Under the pieces are notes generated by a model. That model saw nothing but the letters and a program-made list of their open reading frames with translations, did not search any database and had not been told where the DNA came from. From Deltaproteobacteria bacterium (GTDB taxonomy: Bacteria; Myxococcota; Myxococcia; Myxococcales; SZAS-1), in the NCBI GenBank assembly GCA_018266075.1, contig JAFEBB010000010.1:62001-126000 (forward strand): 64,000 nucleotides of DNA. The letters are read 5' to 3'. Of the stretch, positions 33,221 through 41,703 are shown piece after piece (the stretch's first letter is position 1; each line of letters starts with the position of its first letter). The position numbers and the translations under genes are program-made.

Positions 33221-34129
33221 ATGCGCGCCTCTTCCCTCATCGCTGCGCTGGTCACCCTGCTGCTCGCTGCGCCTGCGCAGGCCGCCAAGTCGTTCTCCAA
33301 GGACATCGAGACGGCCAAGCGCATCGCCGAGACGGTGCAGGCCAGCATCGCCGCGGCGAACACGCTGATGAAGAAGCCGCACGATCCGCCCAAGGCGAAC
33401 ACCTTCTTCGCGCTTCTGCACAAGGACACCTGGTTCGTCTACTTCGGCTGGCTGGAGCCCGACGGCTCCAAGTTCACGCCCGCGCTGGTGATGGCCGCGC
33501 CGCGCCACCACTTCGAGCAGATGAAGCAGGTGGAGCTCAAGGACGCGCCCGCTGACGTGCTGCCGTTCGCGCGCGCGGTGACGTCGTCGCGCGCCACGGC
33601 GATGAAGGCCACCGGCAATCCGCACGTGGACCCGGTGCTCGTGCCCGAGAAGGACGGCATCAGCGTGTACGTGATGCAGGGCGGCACCCGCGAAGGCGCG
33701 CTGCTCCTCGGCGGCGACTTCCTCGACCGCTACGATCGCGCGGGCACCAGGCTCTTGAGCCGGCTGCAGTACCACAAGGCGGTCATCGCCGTGCCCCAGT
33801 CGGATCCCAAGCACCCCGAGGGCAAGCCGGCGGGCTCGTACCACACCCACGTCATCGACGAAGGCCCGACGCCCACCGACATCGCCGCCGTGCTCCTGCA
33901 CCCCACGCTCGCGCCCATGCTCATCACCGGGCGAAACGGCGGCGGGTACCGCGTCGACGAGCAGGGCAACGTGCACGAGGAGAAGGACCTGAACATGGCC
34001 TCGCTGCAGACGCTGCCCGCGCAGCCCGAGCAGCCCGCGATCGTGGCGGCTCCGGGCGCGCCGGACGTGCCCGCGGCCGATCCCAAGGCCGCCCCGGCGA
34101 ACGCGCCGGCGCCAGCTCCGTCGAAGTAG
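33221..34129 (+). CDS. secreted protein of unknown function
   Basis: A 302-residue exported protein with signal peptide (LIAALVTLLLAAPAQAA). The mature domain (about 25-255) has conserved-looking stretches NTFFALLHKDTWFVYFGWLEPDG, GSYHTHVIDEGPTPTDIAAVLLHP (in two parts) and a Pro/Ala-rich C-terminal tail of ~45 residues. The SYHTHVI...PTPTD pattern recalls MPN/JAB metalloprotease motifs (E-x(n)-H-x-H-x(7-10)-S-x-x-D), with H-T-H and a Thr/Pro-Asp ending, so a JAB-like fold is possible. AGGA lies upstream. It probably forms an operon with the DHH gene. Confidence 0.6.
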   Translation: MRASSLIAALVTLLLAAPAQAAKSFSKDIETAKRIAETVQASIAAANTLMKKPHDPPKANTFFALLHKDTWFVYFGWLEPDGSKFTPALVMAAPRHHFEQMKQVELKDAPADVLPFARAVTSSRATAMKATGNPHVDPVLVPEKDGISVYVMQGGTREGALLLGGDFLDRYDRAGTRLLSRLQYHKAVIAVPQSDPKHPEGKPAGSYHTHVIDEGPTPTDIAAVLLHPTLAPMLITGRNGGGYRVDEQGNVHEEKDLNMASLQTLPAQPEQPAIVAAPGAPDVPAADPKAAPANAPAPAPSK

Positions 34130-34138
34130 CGAAGCCGC

Positions 34139-34168
34139 GATCGGATCCGAGCGGATCCGGCCGGATCA
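34139..34168. repeat. GGATCC-family repeat between convergent genes
   Basis: GATCGGATCCGAGCGGATCC is followed by GGCCGGATCAG. The TCA of GGATCAG (34166-34168) is the stop codon TGA of the minus-strand gene. The element fills the space between the two convergent stops. Confidence 0.85.
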
Positions 34169-35047
34169 GAAGTCCAGGCCGACCTTCGCGCTGTAGGTGG
34201 CGATGGTGTAGCTGGTGACGTCGGTGTTCACCTGGGCCCAGCTGCCCTCCAGGCCGAACTCCAGCACGTAGCCGATGAAGCGCACGCCGCCGTAGAAGCG
34301 GTTGTGCCGGTTGCTGCTGATGTCCACCGAGGTGAAGACGTCCTGGCTGGCGGTGCCCGAGGCGTTGTTCGGGGCGTGGAACTGGTCGTTCTCGCTCTGG
34401 CCCGGGTTGAAGTCGATCACGTTCGACGACGCCGCCACCCACACGCTCGACCAGCCCACGTACGGGGTGATCGTGCACATGCCGTTGACGGGGATCTGCT
34501 TGCCCAGGCCGAGGTCGAAGCCGGCCACGGTGAGCGTGAACTCCCGCGCGCCGATGAGCTGCGTGCCCCAGCCGCGCGCGCCCAGGTCGGGGAAGTAGAG
34601 GAAGCCCTCGTTCAGGGCCCACTTGGCCTCGACGGTGGTGGCCACCATGTTCGAGCCTTCGATGTAGTTCACCTTCACGCCCACCTCGAGCGAGAAGGGC
34701 AGGCCCTTGCGCACGTGCACGCCGGGCATCTGCAGCGCGCCGGTGCCGGTGTACGCCGGATCAAGCGGCCAGTAGCGGATGCCGTTGATGGTGCCCGAGT
34801 CGTTCACCAGCGAGACCGGGTACTCGAACGCGAAGTCGAAGCCCGCGTAGCCCGTGGTCTCGGGCGGCTCGAGGTTCCAGTTGGTGATGGCCACGCCCAG
34901 CTCCTGCATGAACGCGCTGAAGCGCTTGTTGGCCGCCCCATCCACCGAGGGCGCGCCGAGCTGGTACAGGCGGAAGTCGTAGCGATCGGCGCGGGCCGTG
35001 GCCGGAACCAGAAGCGCGAGCGAGCAAAGAAGTGCGAGCCTTCGCAT
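34166..35047 (-). CDS. outer-membrane beta-barrel protein, unknown
   Basis: A 293-residue protein with a signal peptide (MRRLALLCSLALLVPATARA). The mature sequence has many amphipathic strands, Tyr/Trp/Phe girdle residues, and ends TYSAKVGLDF with a C-terminal Phe, all typical of an outer-membrane barrel of about 12-14 strands. No known family recognised. GGAGGGTGA precedes the ATG. The stop codon lies in a GGATCC-family repeat. Confidence 0.75.
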   Translation of the reverse strand: MRRLALLCSLALLVPATARADRYDFRLYQLGAPSVDGAANKRFSAFMQELGVAITNWNLEPPETTGYAGFDFAFEYPVSLVNDSGTINGIRYWPLDPAYTGTGALQMPGVHVRKGLPFSLEVGVKVNYIEGSNMVATTVEAKWALNEGFLYFPDLGARGWGTQLIGAREFTLTVAGFDLGLGKQIPVNGMCTITPYVGWSSVWVAASSNVIDFNPGQSENDQFHAPNNASGTASQDVFTSVDISSNRHNRFYGGVRFIGYVLEFGLEGSWAQVNTDVTSYTIATYSAKVGLDF

Positions 35048-35219
35048 TCACCCTCCGGGCCGCAGGGCGCATGCGCCCCGACCTGGCACCTGTCGAACGA
35101 TAGCCGAGGCATCCGGAACCGGGCAATAAAACGGACCCTTGGCAGAAAACTCCACCCCGAACTCCGGGCGGTCCCGGCCCAGCTGGAATAGATTGCCGCA
35201 TCCGCAGGGGGACCCCCAC

Positions 35220-36212
35220 GTGAGCGAGCCCGTCATCCTGGCCGGCGACATCGGCGGCACCAACACCCGGCTCTGCCTCTACCAGGTGAACGGTGCGGAG
35301 GTCGTGGAGCTGCGCGGGCAGTCGTACTCCAGCAAGGGCGTGAAGAGCCTGGATGAGCTGGTGCGCCGGTTCATGTCGGAGGGCCCGCCGGTGCGCTTGG
35401 GCGCGGCAGCGCTGGCGGTGGCCGGCCCGGTCGTCGACGGGCGCTGCGTGGCCACCAACCTCCCCTGGGTGCTCGAGGAGGCCCACCTCGCCGAGGCCGC
35501 CAAGGTGGCGCACCTCAAGCTGCTCAACGATCTGCAGGCGCTGGCCTTCGGCGTGCTGTTCCTGCCGCGGCACCAGCTGATCTCGCTCAACGGCTTGGGC
35601 CCGCCGGGGCGCGGCGCGGCGGCGGTGATCGCGGTGGGCACGGGGCTCGGGCAGGCCTACCTGCACTGGGACGGCGCGCGCTACCACCCCTCGCCCAGCG
35701 AGGGCAGCCACGGCGAGTTCGGCCCGCAGAACGAGATCCAGCTCGAGCTCTCGCGCTACCTCATCCAGCGCTTCGGTCACCCCAGCACGGAGCGGGTGAT
35801 CAGCGGGCCGGGCTTCTCGGTGATCTACGACTTCCTGGTGCAGACCGGCCGCGAGAAGGCGCCTGCGGAGCTGGAGCAGGAGCTCACCACTGGCGATCGC
35901 AACGCCATCATCAGCATGCACGGCGTGAAGGGCCGCTACGACATCTGCGCGCGGGTGATGGAGATCTTCATCGACTGCTTCGGCGCCGAGACGGGCAACG
36001 TGGCCCTGCGCGGCTTCGCCACCGGCGGCATCTACATCGGCGGCGGCATCACCCCGAAGATCCTTCCGCGGTTGCAAGATGGCCGCTTCGTGCGCGCGTT
36101 CGAGAACAAGGGCCGCTTCCGCGACTTCCTCTCGCGCATCGCGCTGAGCGTGGTCACGCAAGAAGGCACGGGCCTGCTCGGCTCGGCGCACTACGCTCGC
36201 TTGATGCTCTAG
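35220..36212 (+). CDS. glk: glucokinase
   Basis: A 330-residue ROK-independent glucokinase of the Glk (PF02685) family, phosphorylating glucose with ATP to glucose-6-phosphate. Seen: ATP-binding AGDIGGTNTRLCLY, NDLQALAFGV, AVGTGLGQAYL, SEGSHGEFGP (sugar-binding His-Gly-Glu) and a C-terminal GIYIGGGITPKIL. Start GTG at 35220 with GGGGGA upstream. The product feeds zwf-opcA-pgl-gnd about 2-6 kb away on the other strand. Confidence 0.95.
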   Translation: MSEPVILAGDIGGTNTRLCLYQVNGAEVVELRGQSYSSKGVKSLDELVRRFMSEGPPVRLGAAALAVAGPVVDGRCVATNLPWVLEEAHLAEAAKVAHLKLLNDLQALAFGVLFLPRHQLISLNGLGPPGRGAAAVIAVGTGLGQAYLHWDGARYHPSPSEGSHGEFGPQNEIQLELSRYLIQRFGHPSTERVISGPGFSVIYDFLVQTGREKAPAELEQELTTGDRNAIISMHGVKGRYDICARVMEIFIDCFGAETGNVALRGFATGGIYIGGGITPKILPRLQDGRFVRAFENKGRFRDFLSRIALSVVTQEGTGLLGSAHYARLML

Positions 36213-36220
36213 CGTCTCCG

Positions 36221-36258
36221 AACGACCCACGGCCCACGACCCACGACCCGCGATCGGG
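36221..36258. repeat. short CCCACGAC direct repeats after glk
   Basis: CGACCCACGGCCCACGACCC with a further CACGACCC follows the glk stop, an 8-bp unit repeated about four times. It belongs to the same kind of short intergenic phrase repeat seen at 11643, 13165, 14800 and 27953. Confidence 0.6.
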
Positions 36259-36320
36259 CCGCTCGGTCAGGCCCCGAACGGACCGGCGTCAGCCAGGCCT
36301 CCCTCTCAGGCAGGCCCGCC

Positions 36321-37106
36321 ATGTTCAAGTACCCGCGCACGCCCCACCTGAAGGGCTCGCGCAAGCAGCCCGGCGACGAAGACCTCGAAGGCGTGCCGCA
36401 CGCGCGCCTCGCGGGTCGGAACGTCGTGGTCGAAGAGAAGGTCGACGGCGCGAACGCCGGCATCTCCTTCGGCCCCGACGGCGCGCTCCGCTTGCAGAGC
36501 CGCGGCCACTACCTCACTGGCGGCCCGCGCGAACGCCACTTCGCCCTCTTCAAGGCCTGGGCGACCGCCCACCAGGTGGCGCTCCATCGGGCCTTGCAGT
36601 CGAGATATATCTTGTACGGCGAGTGGCTCTACGCCAAGCACACCGTCTTCTACGACGCGCTGCCGCACCTCTTCCTCGAGTTCGACGTCCTCGACACGGA
36701 GACCCACGAGTTCCTCGACACGCCCCGCCGCCGCAAGCTGCTCGCGGGCTGCCCGCTGGTGAGCGTGCCGGTGCTGCACCAGGGGCCGCTGCCCTCGCAG
36801 CGGCAGCTGGAAGGGATGATCCGGCCGTCGCTGTACAAGAGCAGCGCCTGGCGCTCCAACCTGCGCACGGTGTGCCTGGATCACGGGCTGGATCCGGATC
36901 GCACCGCGCGCGAGACCGACAACGCCGACCTCGCCGAGGGCTTGTATCTGAAGGTCGAGGAGCAGGGCCGCGTGGTGGAGCGCTACAAGTTCATCCGCGC
37001 CAGCTTCCTCACCAGCATCCTCGACGCGGGCACGCACTGGCTGAACCGACCCATCGTCCCCAACCAGCTCGCACCCGGTGTGAACCTCTACGAGCCGTCG
37101 CCATGA
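36321..37106 (+). CDS. ATP-dependent RNA ligase
   Basis: A 261-residue member of the RNA_ligase (PF09414) covalent nucleotidyltransferases. Seen: motif I with the adenylated lysine K40 (EEKVDGAN), motif III-like FLEFDVLD (residues 118-125), motif IIIa GEWLYAKH, motif IV EGLYLKVE and motif V RYKFIR near the C-terminus. It seals 3'-OH/5'-PO4 RNA ends. Its stop overlaps the ATG of the HD-Pnk gene (ATGA), so ligase and end-healing enzyme are made together. No tRNA-cleaving toxin is adjacent. A GATATATC octamer at 36603 uses a rare AGA codon. Confidence 0.93.
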   Translation: MFKYPRTPHLKGSRKQPGDEDLEGVPHARLAGRNVVVEEKVDGANAGISFGPDGALRLQSRGHYLTGGPRERHFALFKAWATAHQVALHRALQSRYILYGEWLYAKHTVFYDALPHLFLEFDVLDTETHEFLDTPRRRKLLAGCPLVSVPVLHQGPLPSQRQLEGMIRPSLYKSSAWRSNLRTVCLDHGLDPDRTARETDNADLAEGLYLKVEEQGRVVERYKFIRASFLTSILDAGTHWLNRPIVPNQLAPGVNLYEPSP

Positions 37107-38218
37107 ATTCGCCGTGGCCCATTCCCCAGCCGCCCGAGTTTCGCGTGGACTGGGCCGCGCTCGAGGCGGCGTGTCCGTGGATCCCGTCGCTCCGGGGCTG
37201 CGAGCAGGACGCGATTCACCACGCCGAGGGCGACGTGTGGATCCACACGCGCATGGTGGCCGAGGCCATGGCCGCCCTGCCCGCCTGGCGCGCGCTGCCG
37301 GCCGACGAGCGCGCGCTGGTGTTTTCGGCGGCGCTGCTGCACGACATCGCCAAGCCGTCGTGCACGCGCCGCGAGGACGATGGCCGGGTCACCGCGCGCG
37401 GCCACTCGCGCAAGGGGGAGCTGCAGGCGCGCGTGCTGCTCTGGGAGCTCGGCGTGGCGCCCGCGGATCGCGAGGCGCTCTGCAACCTGATCCGCTTTCA
37501 CCAGCTGCCGTTCTTTCTCGTGGAGCGTGAGGATCCGGCGCGCACCGCGATCAGCGTGGCGGAAACCACGCGCTGCGATCACCTGACACTCGTGACCGAA
37601 GCCGACGCGCGCGGTCGGATCTGCGCGGATCTCGAGAAGCTGCTCGTCAACATCGCCTGCTTCCGCGAGCTCTGTGCCGACGCGGGCGTGCTCTCGGGTC
37701 CGCGCGAATTTGCGAACGACGTGAGCCGCGTGGAGTTCCTGCGCACGCCCGGCCGCGATCCCGCGTACGCCGCGCATGACGACCTCGCCTTCGAGGTGAC
37801 GATGCTCTCGGGCTTACCCGGCGCTGGCAAGGACACCTGGGTCGCCGAGAACGCGAACGGCCGGCCGGTGCTCACGCTCGATGGCATTCGCCGCGAGCTC
37901 GACATCGACGCCGGCGAGCCGCAGGGCAAGGTGATCGCCGCGGCCGAGGAGCGCGCGCGTGAGCACCTGCGCGCCAGGCGGCCTTTCGTGTTCAACGCGA
38001 CCAACCTCTCGCGCGAGCTGCGAGGCCAGTGGCTGAACCTGTTCCACGCGTATCGCGCGCGGGTGCGCATGGTGTACCTGGAGGTGTCGCGCGCGGAGCT
38101 CTTGCGTCGCAACCGCGAGCGCGACGCGCGCGTGCCCGATCACGCCCTCGCGCGGATGCTCGAGCGCTGGGAGGTGCCGGATCGCACCGAGGCGCACGTC
38201 GTCGAATATCGCTGGTGA
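37103..38218 (+). CDS. HD-Pnk: HD phosphohydrolase fused to 5'-OH polynucleotide kinase
   Basis: A 371-residue bifunctional RNA/DNA end-healing enzyme. The N-terminal HD domain (about 25-200) has H40, HxxxxxxD HD dyad H80-D81 (LLHDIAK) and further His/Asp (RFHQ, DHL); it resembles the 2',3'-phosphoesterase of Runella slithyformis HD-Pnk. The C-terminal P-loop kinase (about 228-371) has Walker A GLPGAGKD (237-244), TLDGIRREL and the lid RNRERDARV. It would convert cleaved RNA ends to ligatable ones for the adjacent ligase. It ends 0 bp from the convergent pgl stop. Confidence 0.92.
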   Translation: MNSPWPIPQPPEFRVDWAALEAACPWIPSLRGCEQDAIHHAEGDVWIHTRMVAEAMAALPAWRALPADERALVFSAALLHDIAKPSCTRREDDGRVTARGHSRKGELQARVLLWELGVAPADREALCNLIRFHQLPFFLVEREDPARTAISVAETTRCDHLTLVTEADARGRICADLEKLLVNIACFRELCADAGVLSGPREFANDVSRVEFLRTPGRDPAYAAHDDLAFEVTMLSGLPGAGKDTWVAENANGRPVLTLDGIRRELDIDAGEPQGKVIAAAEERAREHLRARRPFVFNATNLSRELRGQWLNLFHAYRARVRMVYLEVSRAELLRRNRERDARVPDHALARMLERWEVPDRTEAHVVEYRW

Positions 38219-38965
38219 CTACTTCGGCAGCTTCGCCGCCGCCGCTTGATCCACCAGCCAACGCACCTTGCCGCGCGCCTGGCGAACCATGCCCAGGGGC
38301 CGCACGTCGAGCTCGATGGGCCCGTGCATCACCTGCTCGAGCATCTCGGCCTTGTCCGCGCCTTCCATCAGCACGTGGATCGCGCGCGCAAGCTGGATCA
38401 CCGGCGTGGTGACGCTGATCCGATCCACCAGCGGTTTCACGTACGCCGGCGGCACCACGTGGACCATCACGCGATCGCGCACCAGCGCCTTGCCCGTGGT
38501 CGGAAACAGCGACGCCGTGTGCCCGTCGGTGCCCATCCCCTGCAGCATCACGTCGAAGATCGGCATGCCCTGCTCCACCGGCATCCGATGCAGGAGCTCG
38601 TCGGCGTAGCGCGCAGCCTCGGCCGGCCGATCCGTCGCCTCGCCGCGGATCCGATGCACCTGGCCATCGGGCAGCGCGAGCGCGTCGAGCATGGCCAGCT
38701 TCGCCATGCGGAAATTGGAGTCCGCGTGATCCGGCGGAACGCAGCGCTCGTCGCCGAACCAGAGGTGCACGCGCGTCCAGTCGAGCTCGCCTCGCGCAGG
38801 CCCTGCGAGCTTCTCGAACACGGGCTTGGGCGTGCGGCCGCCCGAGAGCGCCAGGTGAAACGCACCGCGCGCCGAGATCGCCGAACGGGCCGCATCGGCG
38901 ATGTGCCGCACCGCCGCGTCCACGAGCTGCGGCTGCGACGCGAAGATCTCCAGCGCCGTGCTCAT
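38219..38965 (-). CDS. pgl: 6-phosphogluconolactonase
   Basis: A 248-residue enzyme of the NagB/Pgl (PF01182) fold. Seen: ALSGGRTPKPVFEKL, FGDERCVPPDHADSNF and the catalytic GMGTDGHTASLFP. It hydrolyses 6-phosphogluconolactone, the second step of the oxidative pentose-phosphate path. Its start overlaps opcA by 4 bp (ATGA), and its stop touches the stop of the convergent HD-Pnk gene. Last gene of gnd-zwf-opcA-pgl. Confidence 0.95.
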   Translation of the reverse strand: MSTALEIFASQPQLVDAAVRHIADAARSAISARGAFHLALSGGRTPKPVFEKLAGPARGELDWTRVHLWFGDERCVPPDHADSNFRMAKLAMLDALALPDGQVHRIRGEATDRPAEAARYADELLHRMPVEQGMPIFDVMLQGMGTDGHTASLFPTTGKALVRDRVMVHVVPPAYVKPLVDRISVTTPVIQLARAIHVLMEGADKAEMLEQVMHGPIELDVRPLGMVRQARGKVRWLVDQAAAAKLPK

Positions 38966-40074
38966 TGCCGCGCCTCGCGCAGAAGCTCGATGGCGCCCAG
39001 GTAAGCGGCCTCGAAGAGCGGGTCGCGGCTGGTGATCTGCAGCTCCTGCGCGAGCAGCCAGCTCCGGCTCGCGGTCTGCAGCCGCTGGCGCTGGCTCTGC
39101 AAGCTCACGACGCCCTGGCGCGGCTCGGCCACCACCATGCCCGCGTCCTCCTGGCGAACGACGGCCAGCTCGATGGGCTTGGCGCCGTCGCCGTGCAGCA
39201 CCAGCTCCGACACCTCGCCTGGCCCGAGATCCGACCGCGGTGCGCGCACCAGCTCCACCCGCGGCGACACCTTCACGTGCGCGAGCTTGGCCGTCTTGTG
39301 CAGCCGGTCGCGCACCCACGCGCCGAGCATGGCGGGACCAATCGCCGTCCCGCTGCCCTGCGGCGGCGTGTGGCGGACCACGATGCGATCGATCGCGGCG
39401 AAGCGCTCGCGCACCTCGGGCGAGTCGAAGAAGCGCGCGGTGAGCGCGGTGAACGGCTTGATGCGCGCCCAGTTGAGATCGCCGAGCGCGGCGTGGTCGT
39501 CGGCGCGCGACTCTTCGGTGTCGCTCTTCACGTACTCCACCAGGCGCATCAGGTCCCAGGGATCGAGCTGCGCGGTGTCCACGACCATCCGGTCGCACAC
39601 GCGCGCCATCTTGTGCCAGTTGGGCCCGAACGTCGGCGGCGTGGCCCACCAGGCGCACGCGGGCTGATCGCTCTCGAGGAGCGAGGTGAGCAGCGCGGGC
39701 AGGTATTCCACGTCGGCCCCGGTCGCCTTGAGGTCGATGAGCTCGGAGTACGTGGGCGCGATGCCGGCGCCCATGGGCGTGCCGTCGACGGCGACGCGCG
39801 CCTCGAGCGCCGCCTTGGGCGCCTCGCGGTGCGCGTGCACCAGGAACAGCCGGCCCGGGTGCTCCACCACCATCGCGGTGAGCACCTCGTGCGTGTGCAC
39901 GCAGCGATCCTCGTCGTGACAGAACGCGACGAGGTTCATGGTGCAGACCCGCATCGCGTTCGGGTCGTTGCAGCCGCGCGCCAGCTCCTCGCGACGCGCG
40001 CGCAGCGCCGCCGTGATCCCCTCGACGGGAATCGTCGGGCCCAGCTCCAGCGGATGCCGTGCAATGGGCGCCAT
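38962..40074 (-). CDS. opcA: glucose-6-phosphate dehydrogenase assembly protein OpcA
   Basis: A 370-residue OpcA-family protein, known from cyanobacteria and actinobacteria as an allosteric activator/assembly factor of Zwf. Seen: NLVAFCHDEDRC..., GTPMGAGIAPTYSELIDL and WWATPPTFGPNWHKMARVCDRMVVDT, the latter typical. It sits between zwf (3 bp gap) and pgl (4 bp overlap), the usual order. In some bacteria OpcA renders Zwf redox-responsive; whether that applies here is unknown. Confidence 0.93.
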   Translation of the reverse strand: MAPIARHPLELGPTIPVEGITAALRARREELARGCNDPNAMRVCTMNLVAFCHDEDRCVHTHEVLTAMVVEHPGRLFLVHAHREAPKAALEARVAVDGTPMGAGIAPTYSELIDLKATGADVEYLPALLTSLLESDQPACAWWATPPTFGPNWHKMARVCDRMVVDTAQLDPWDLMRLVEYVKSDTEESRADDHAALGDLNWARIKPFTALTARFFDSPEVRERFAAIDRIVVRHTPPQGSGTAIGPAMLGAWVRDRLHKTAKLAHVKVSPRVELVRAPRSDLGPGEVSELVLHGDGAKPIELAVVRQEDAGMVVAEPRQGVVSLQSQRQRLQTASRSWLLAQELQITSRDPLFEAAYLGAIELLREARQ

Positions 40075-40077
40075 GGC

Positions 40078-41616
40078 CTAGAGCCTCCGCCAGTGGCGTC
40101 CGTCGGCGGCGATGAGCTCCTCGGCGGCCTGCGGGCCCCAGCTGCCGGCCTCGTAGCTCGACGGCTCCGCGTTCCACTCCTTCCAGCCCTCGAGGATCTC
40201 CGTGACCAGCTTCCACGCGGTGTCCACTTCGTCGGCGCGGGTGAAGAGCGTGGCGTCGCCGATCATCGCGTCGAGCAGCAGGCGCTCGTAGGCCTCGGGC
40301 GGCTCGGCGCCAAACGCCTGCCCGTAGCGGAAGTCCATGTTCACGGTGCGCACGCGCATGCCCTCGCCGGGAACCTTGGAGTTGAAGCGCATGCTGATGC
40401 CTTCATCCGGCTGGATGCGGATGGCGAGCACGTTGCGCGCGGTGTCGGTCTGCAGGGCGCCGAAGAGCGAGTGCGGCAGCCGCGCAAAGTGGACGCTGAT
40501 CTCCGTCACGCGCTTGGGCAGCCGCTTGCCGGTGCGCAGGTAGAAGGGCACGCCGTCCCAGCGCCAGTTGTCGATGAAGAGCTTGAGCGCGGTGAACGTG
40601 GCGGTGCGCGAGTCTTTTGCCACGCGCTCCTCCTCGCGGTACGCGGGCACCGGCTTGCCGTGGTACGCGCCGCGCGCGTACTGGCCGCGCACGGTGTACT
40701 GCTGCACCTCCTCGCGCAGCACCGGGCGGATCGAGCGCAGGACTTTGACCTTCTCGTCGCGCACGGCGTCCGCGTCGAACGCGACGGGCGCCTCCATCGC
40801 GGTCAGCGACAACAGCTGCATGAGGTGGTTCTGCACCATGTCGCGCAGGATGCCGGCCTCTTCGTAGTAGCCGCCGCGGCGCTCCACGCCGATGTCTTCG
40901 GCCGCGGTGATCTGCACGTGATCCACGTACTGCCGGTTCCAGATGGGCTCGAAGATGGAGTTTCCGAAGCGGAAGACCATCAGGTTCTGCACCGTCTCTT
41001 TTCCGAGGTAGTGGTCGATGCGGTAGACCTGCGACTCGGCGAAGACGTCGTGCACGTTGCCGTTGAGCTCGCGCGCGCTGTCGGTGTCGTGGCCGAAGGG
41101 CTTCTCGAGGATGATCCGGCTCCACGGATTGCCGCGTCCGCCGTTCTGCAGCAGGCCGGCGTCGTGGAGCTGCTTCAAGATCATGGGCATCACGCTCGGC
41201 GGGACGGCGCAGTAGTAGAGCCGGTTGCCGCGCGTGCCGCGCTCCTTGTCGGCGCGCTCGAGCGCGGCCTTGAGGCGCTGGAACGCGGCCGGGTCGTCGA
41301 AGTTGCCGCTCACGTAGTCGAGGCCCGCGGCGAAGTCGCTCCAGATCTCCTCGTCGAGCGGCTTGCGGCGCGAGAACTCGCCCACCGCCTTCTTCATCTC
41401 ACTGCGGTAGCTGTCGCGCGAGAAGTCGTCCTTGGCGAAGCCGACGACGGCAAAGTTCGCGGGCAGTACGCCCGTCAAGCCCAGGTTGTAGAGCGCGGGC
41501 AGGAGCTTGCGGTGCGAGAGGTCGCCGCTGGCGCCGAAGATGACCATGGCGCACGGCTCGCCCACGCGCTCGGTGCGCAGGCCAGCTCGAAACGGGTTTT
41601 CTGGGGTGGCGATCAT
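40078..41616 (-). CDS. zwf: glucose-6-phosphate 1-dehydrogenase
   Basis: A 512-residue NADP-dependent enzyme. Seen: N-terminal Rossmann VIFGASGDLSHRKLLPALY, the substrate-binding active site RIDHYLGKETVQN, EKPFG, and C-terminal KVPGEGMRV, YERLLLDAMIGD. First committed step of the oxidative pentose-phosphate path. Its ATG is separated by 87 bp from gnd, a gap with the GGATCC-family inverted repeat. The reaction yields NADPH and 6-phosphogluconolactone. Confidence 0.97.
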   Translation of the reverse strand: MIATPENPFRAGLRTERVGEPCAMVIFGASGDLSHRKLLPALYNLGLTGVLPANFAVVGFAKDDFSRDSYRSEMKKAVGEFSRRKPLDEEIWSDFAAGLDYVSGNFDDPAAFQRLKAALERADKERGTRGNRLYYCAVPPSVMPMILKQLHDAGLLQNGGRGNPWSRIILEKPFGHDTDSARELNGNVHDVFAESQVYRIDHYLGKETVQNLMVFRFGNSIFEPIWNRQYVDHVQITAAEDIGVERRGGYYEEAGILRDMVQNHLMQLLSLTAMEAPVAFDADAVRDEKVKVLRSIRPVLREEVQQYTVRGQYARGAYHGKPVPAYREEERVAKDSRTATFTALKLFIDNWRWDGVPFYLRTGKRLPKRVTEISVHFARLPHSLFGALQTDTARNVLAIRIQPDEGISMRFNSKVPGEGMRVRTVNMDFRYGQAFGAEPPEAYERLLLDAMIGDATLFTRADEVDTAWKLVTEILEGWKEWNAEPSSYEAGSWGPQAAEELIAADGRHWRRL

Positions 41617-41649
41617 GGAGGTCCCGCCGCGCGCGCGGCCGTTCGGCCA

Positions 41650-41671
41650 GCGGATCCGAATCGGGATCCGC
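41650..41671. repeat. GGATCC-family inverted repeat in the gnd-zwf gap
   Basis: GCGGATCC-GAATCG-GGATCCGC is a perfect 8-bp inverted repeat with 6-nt loop in the 87-bp gap between gnd and zwf. It has no T-tract and may modulate read-through or mRNA stability. Confidence 0.8.
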
Positions 41672-41703
41672 CGGCCAGGTTCACAACGGGTGAAACGGCG
41701 TGG

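Noticed and set aside
37579-38112. Antisense open frame inside HD-Pnk
   Set aside because: Ser/Arg-rich translation typical of a GC-rich shadow; the plus-strand protein has clear HD and P-loop motifs.
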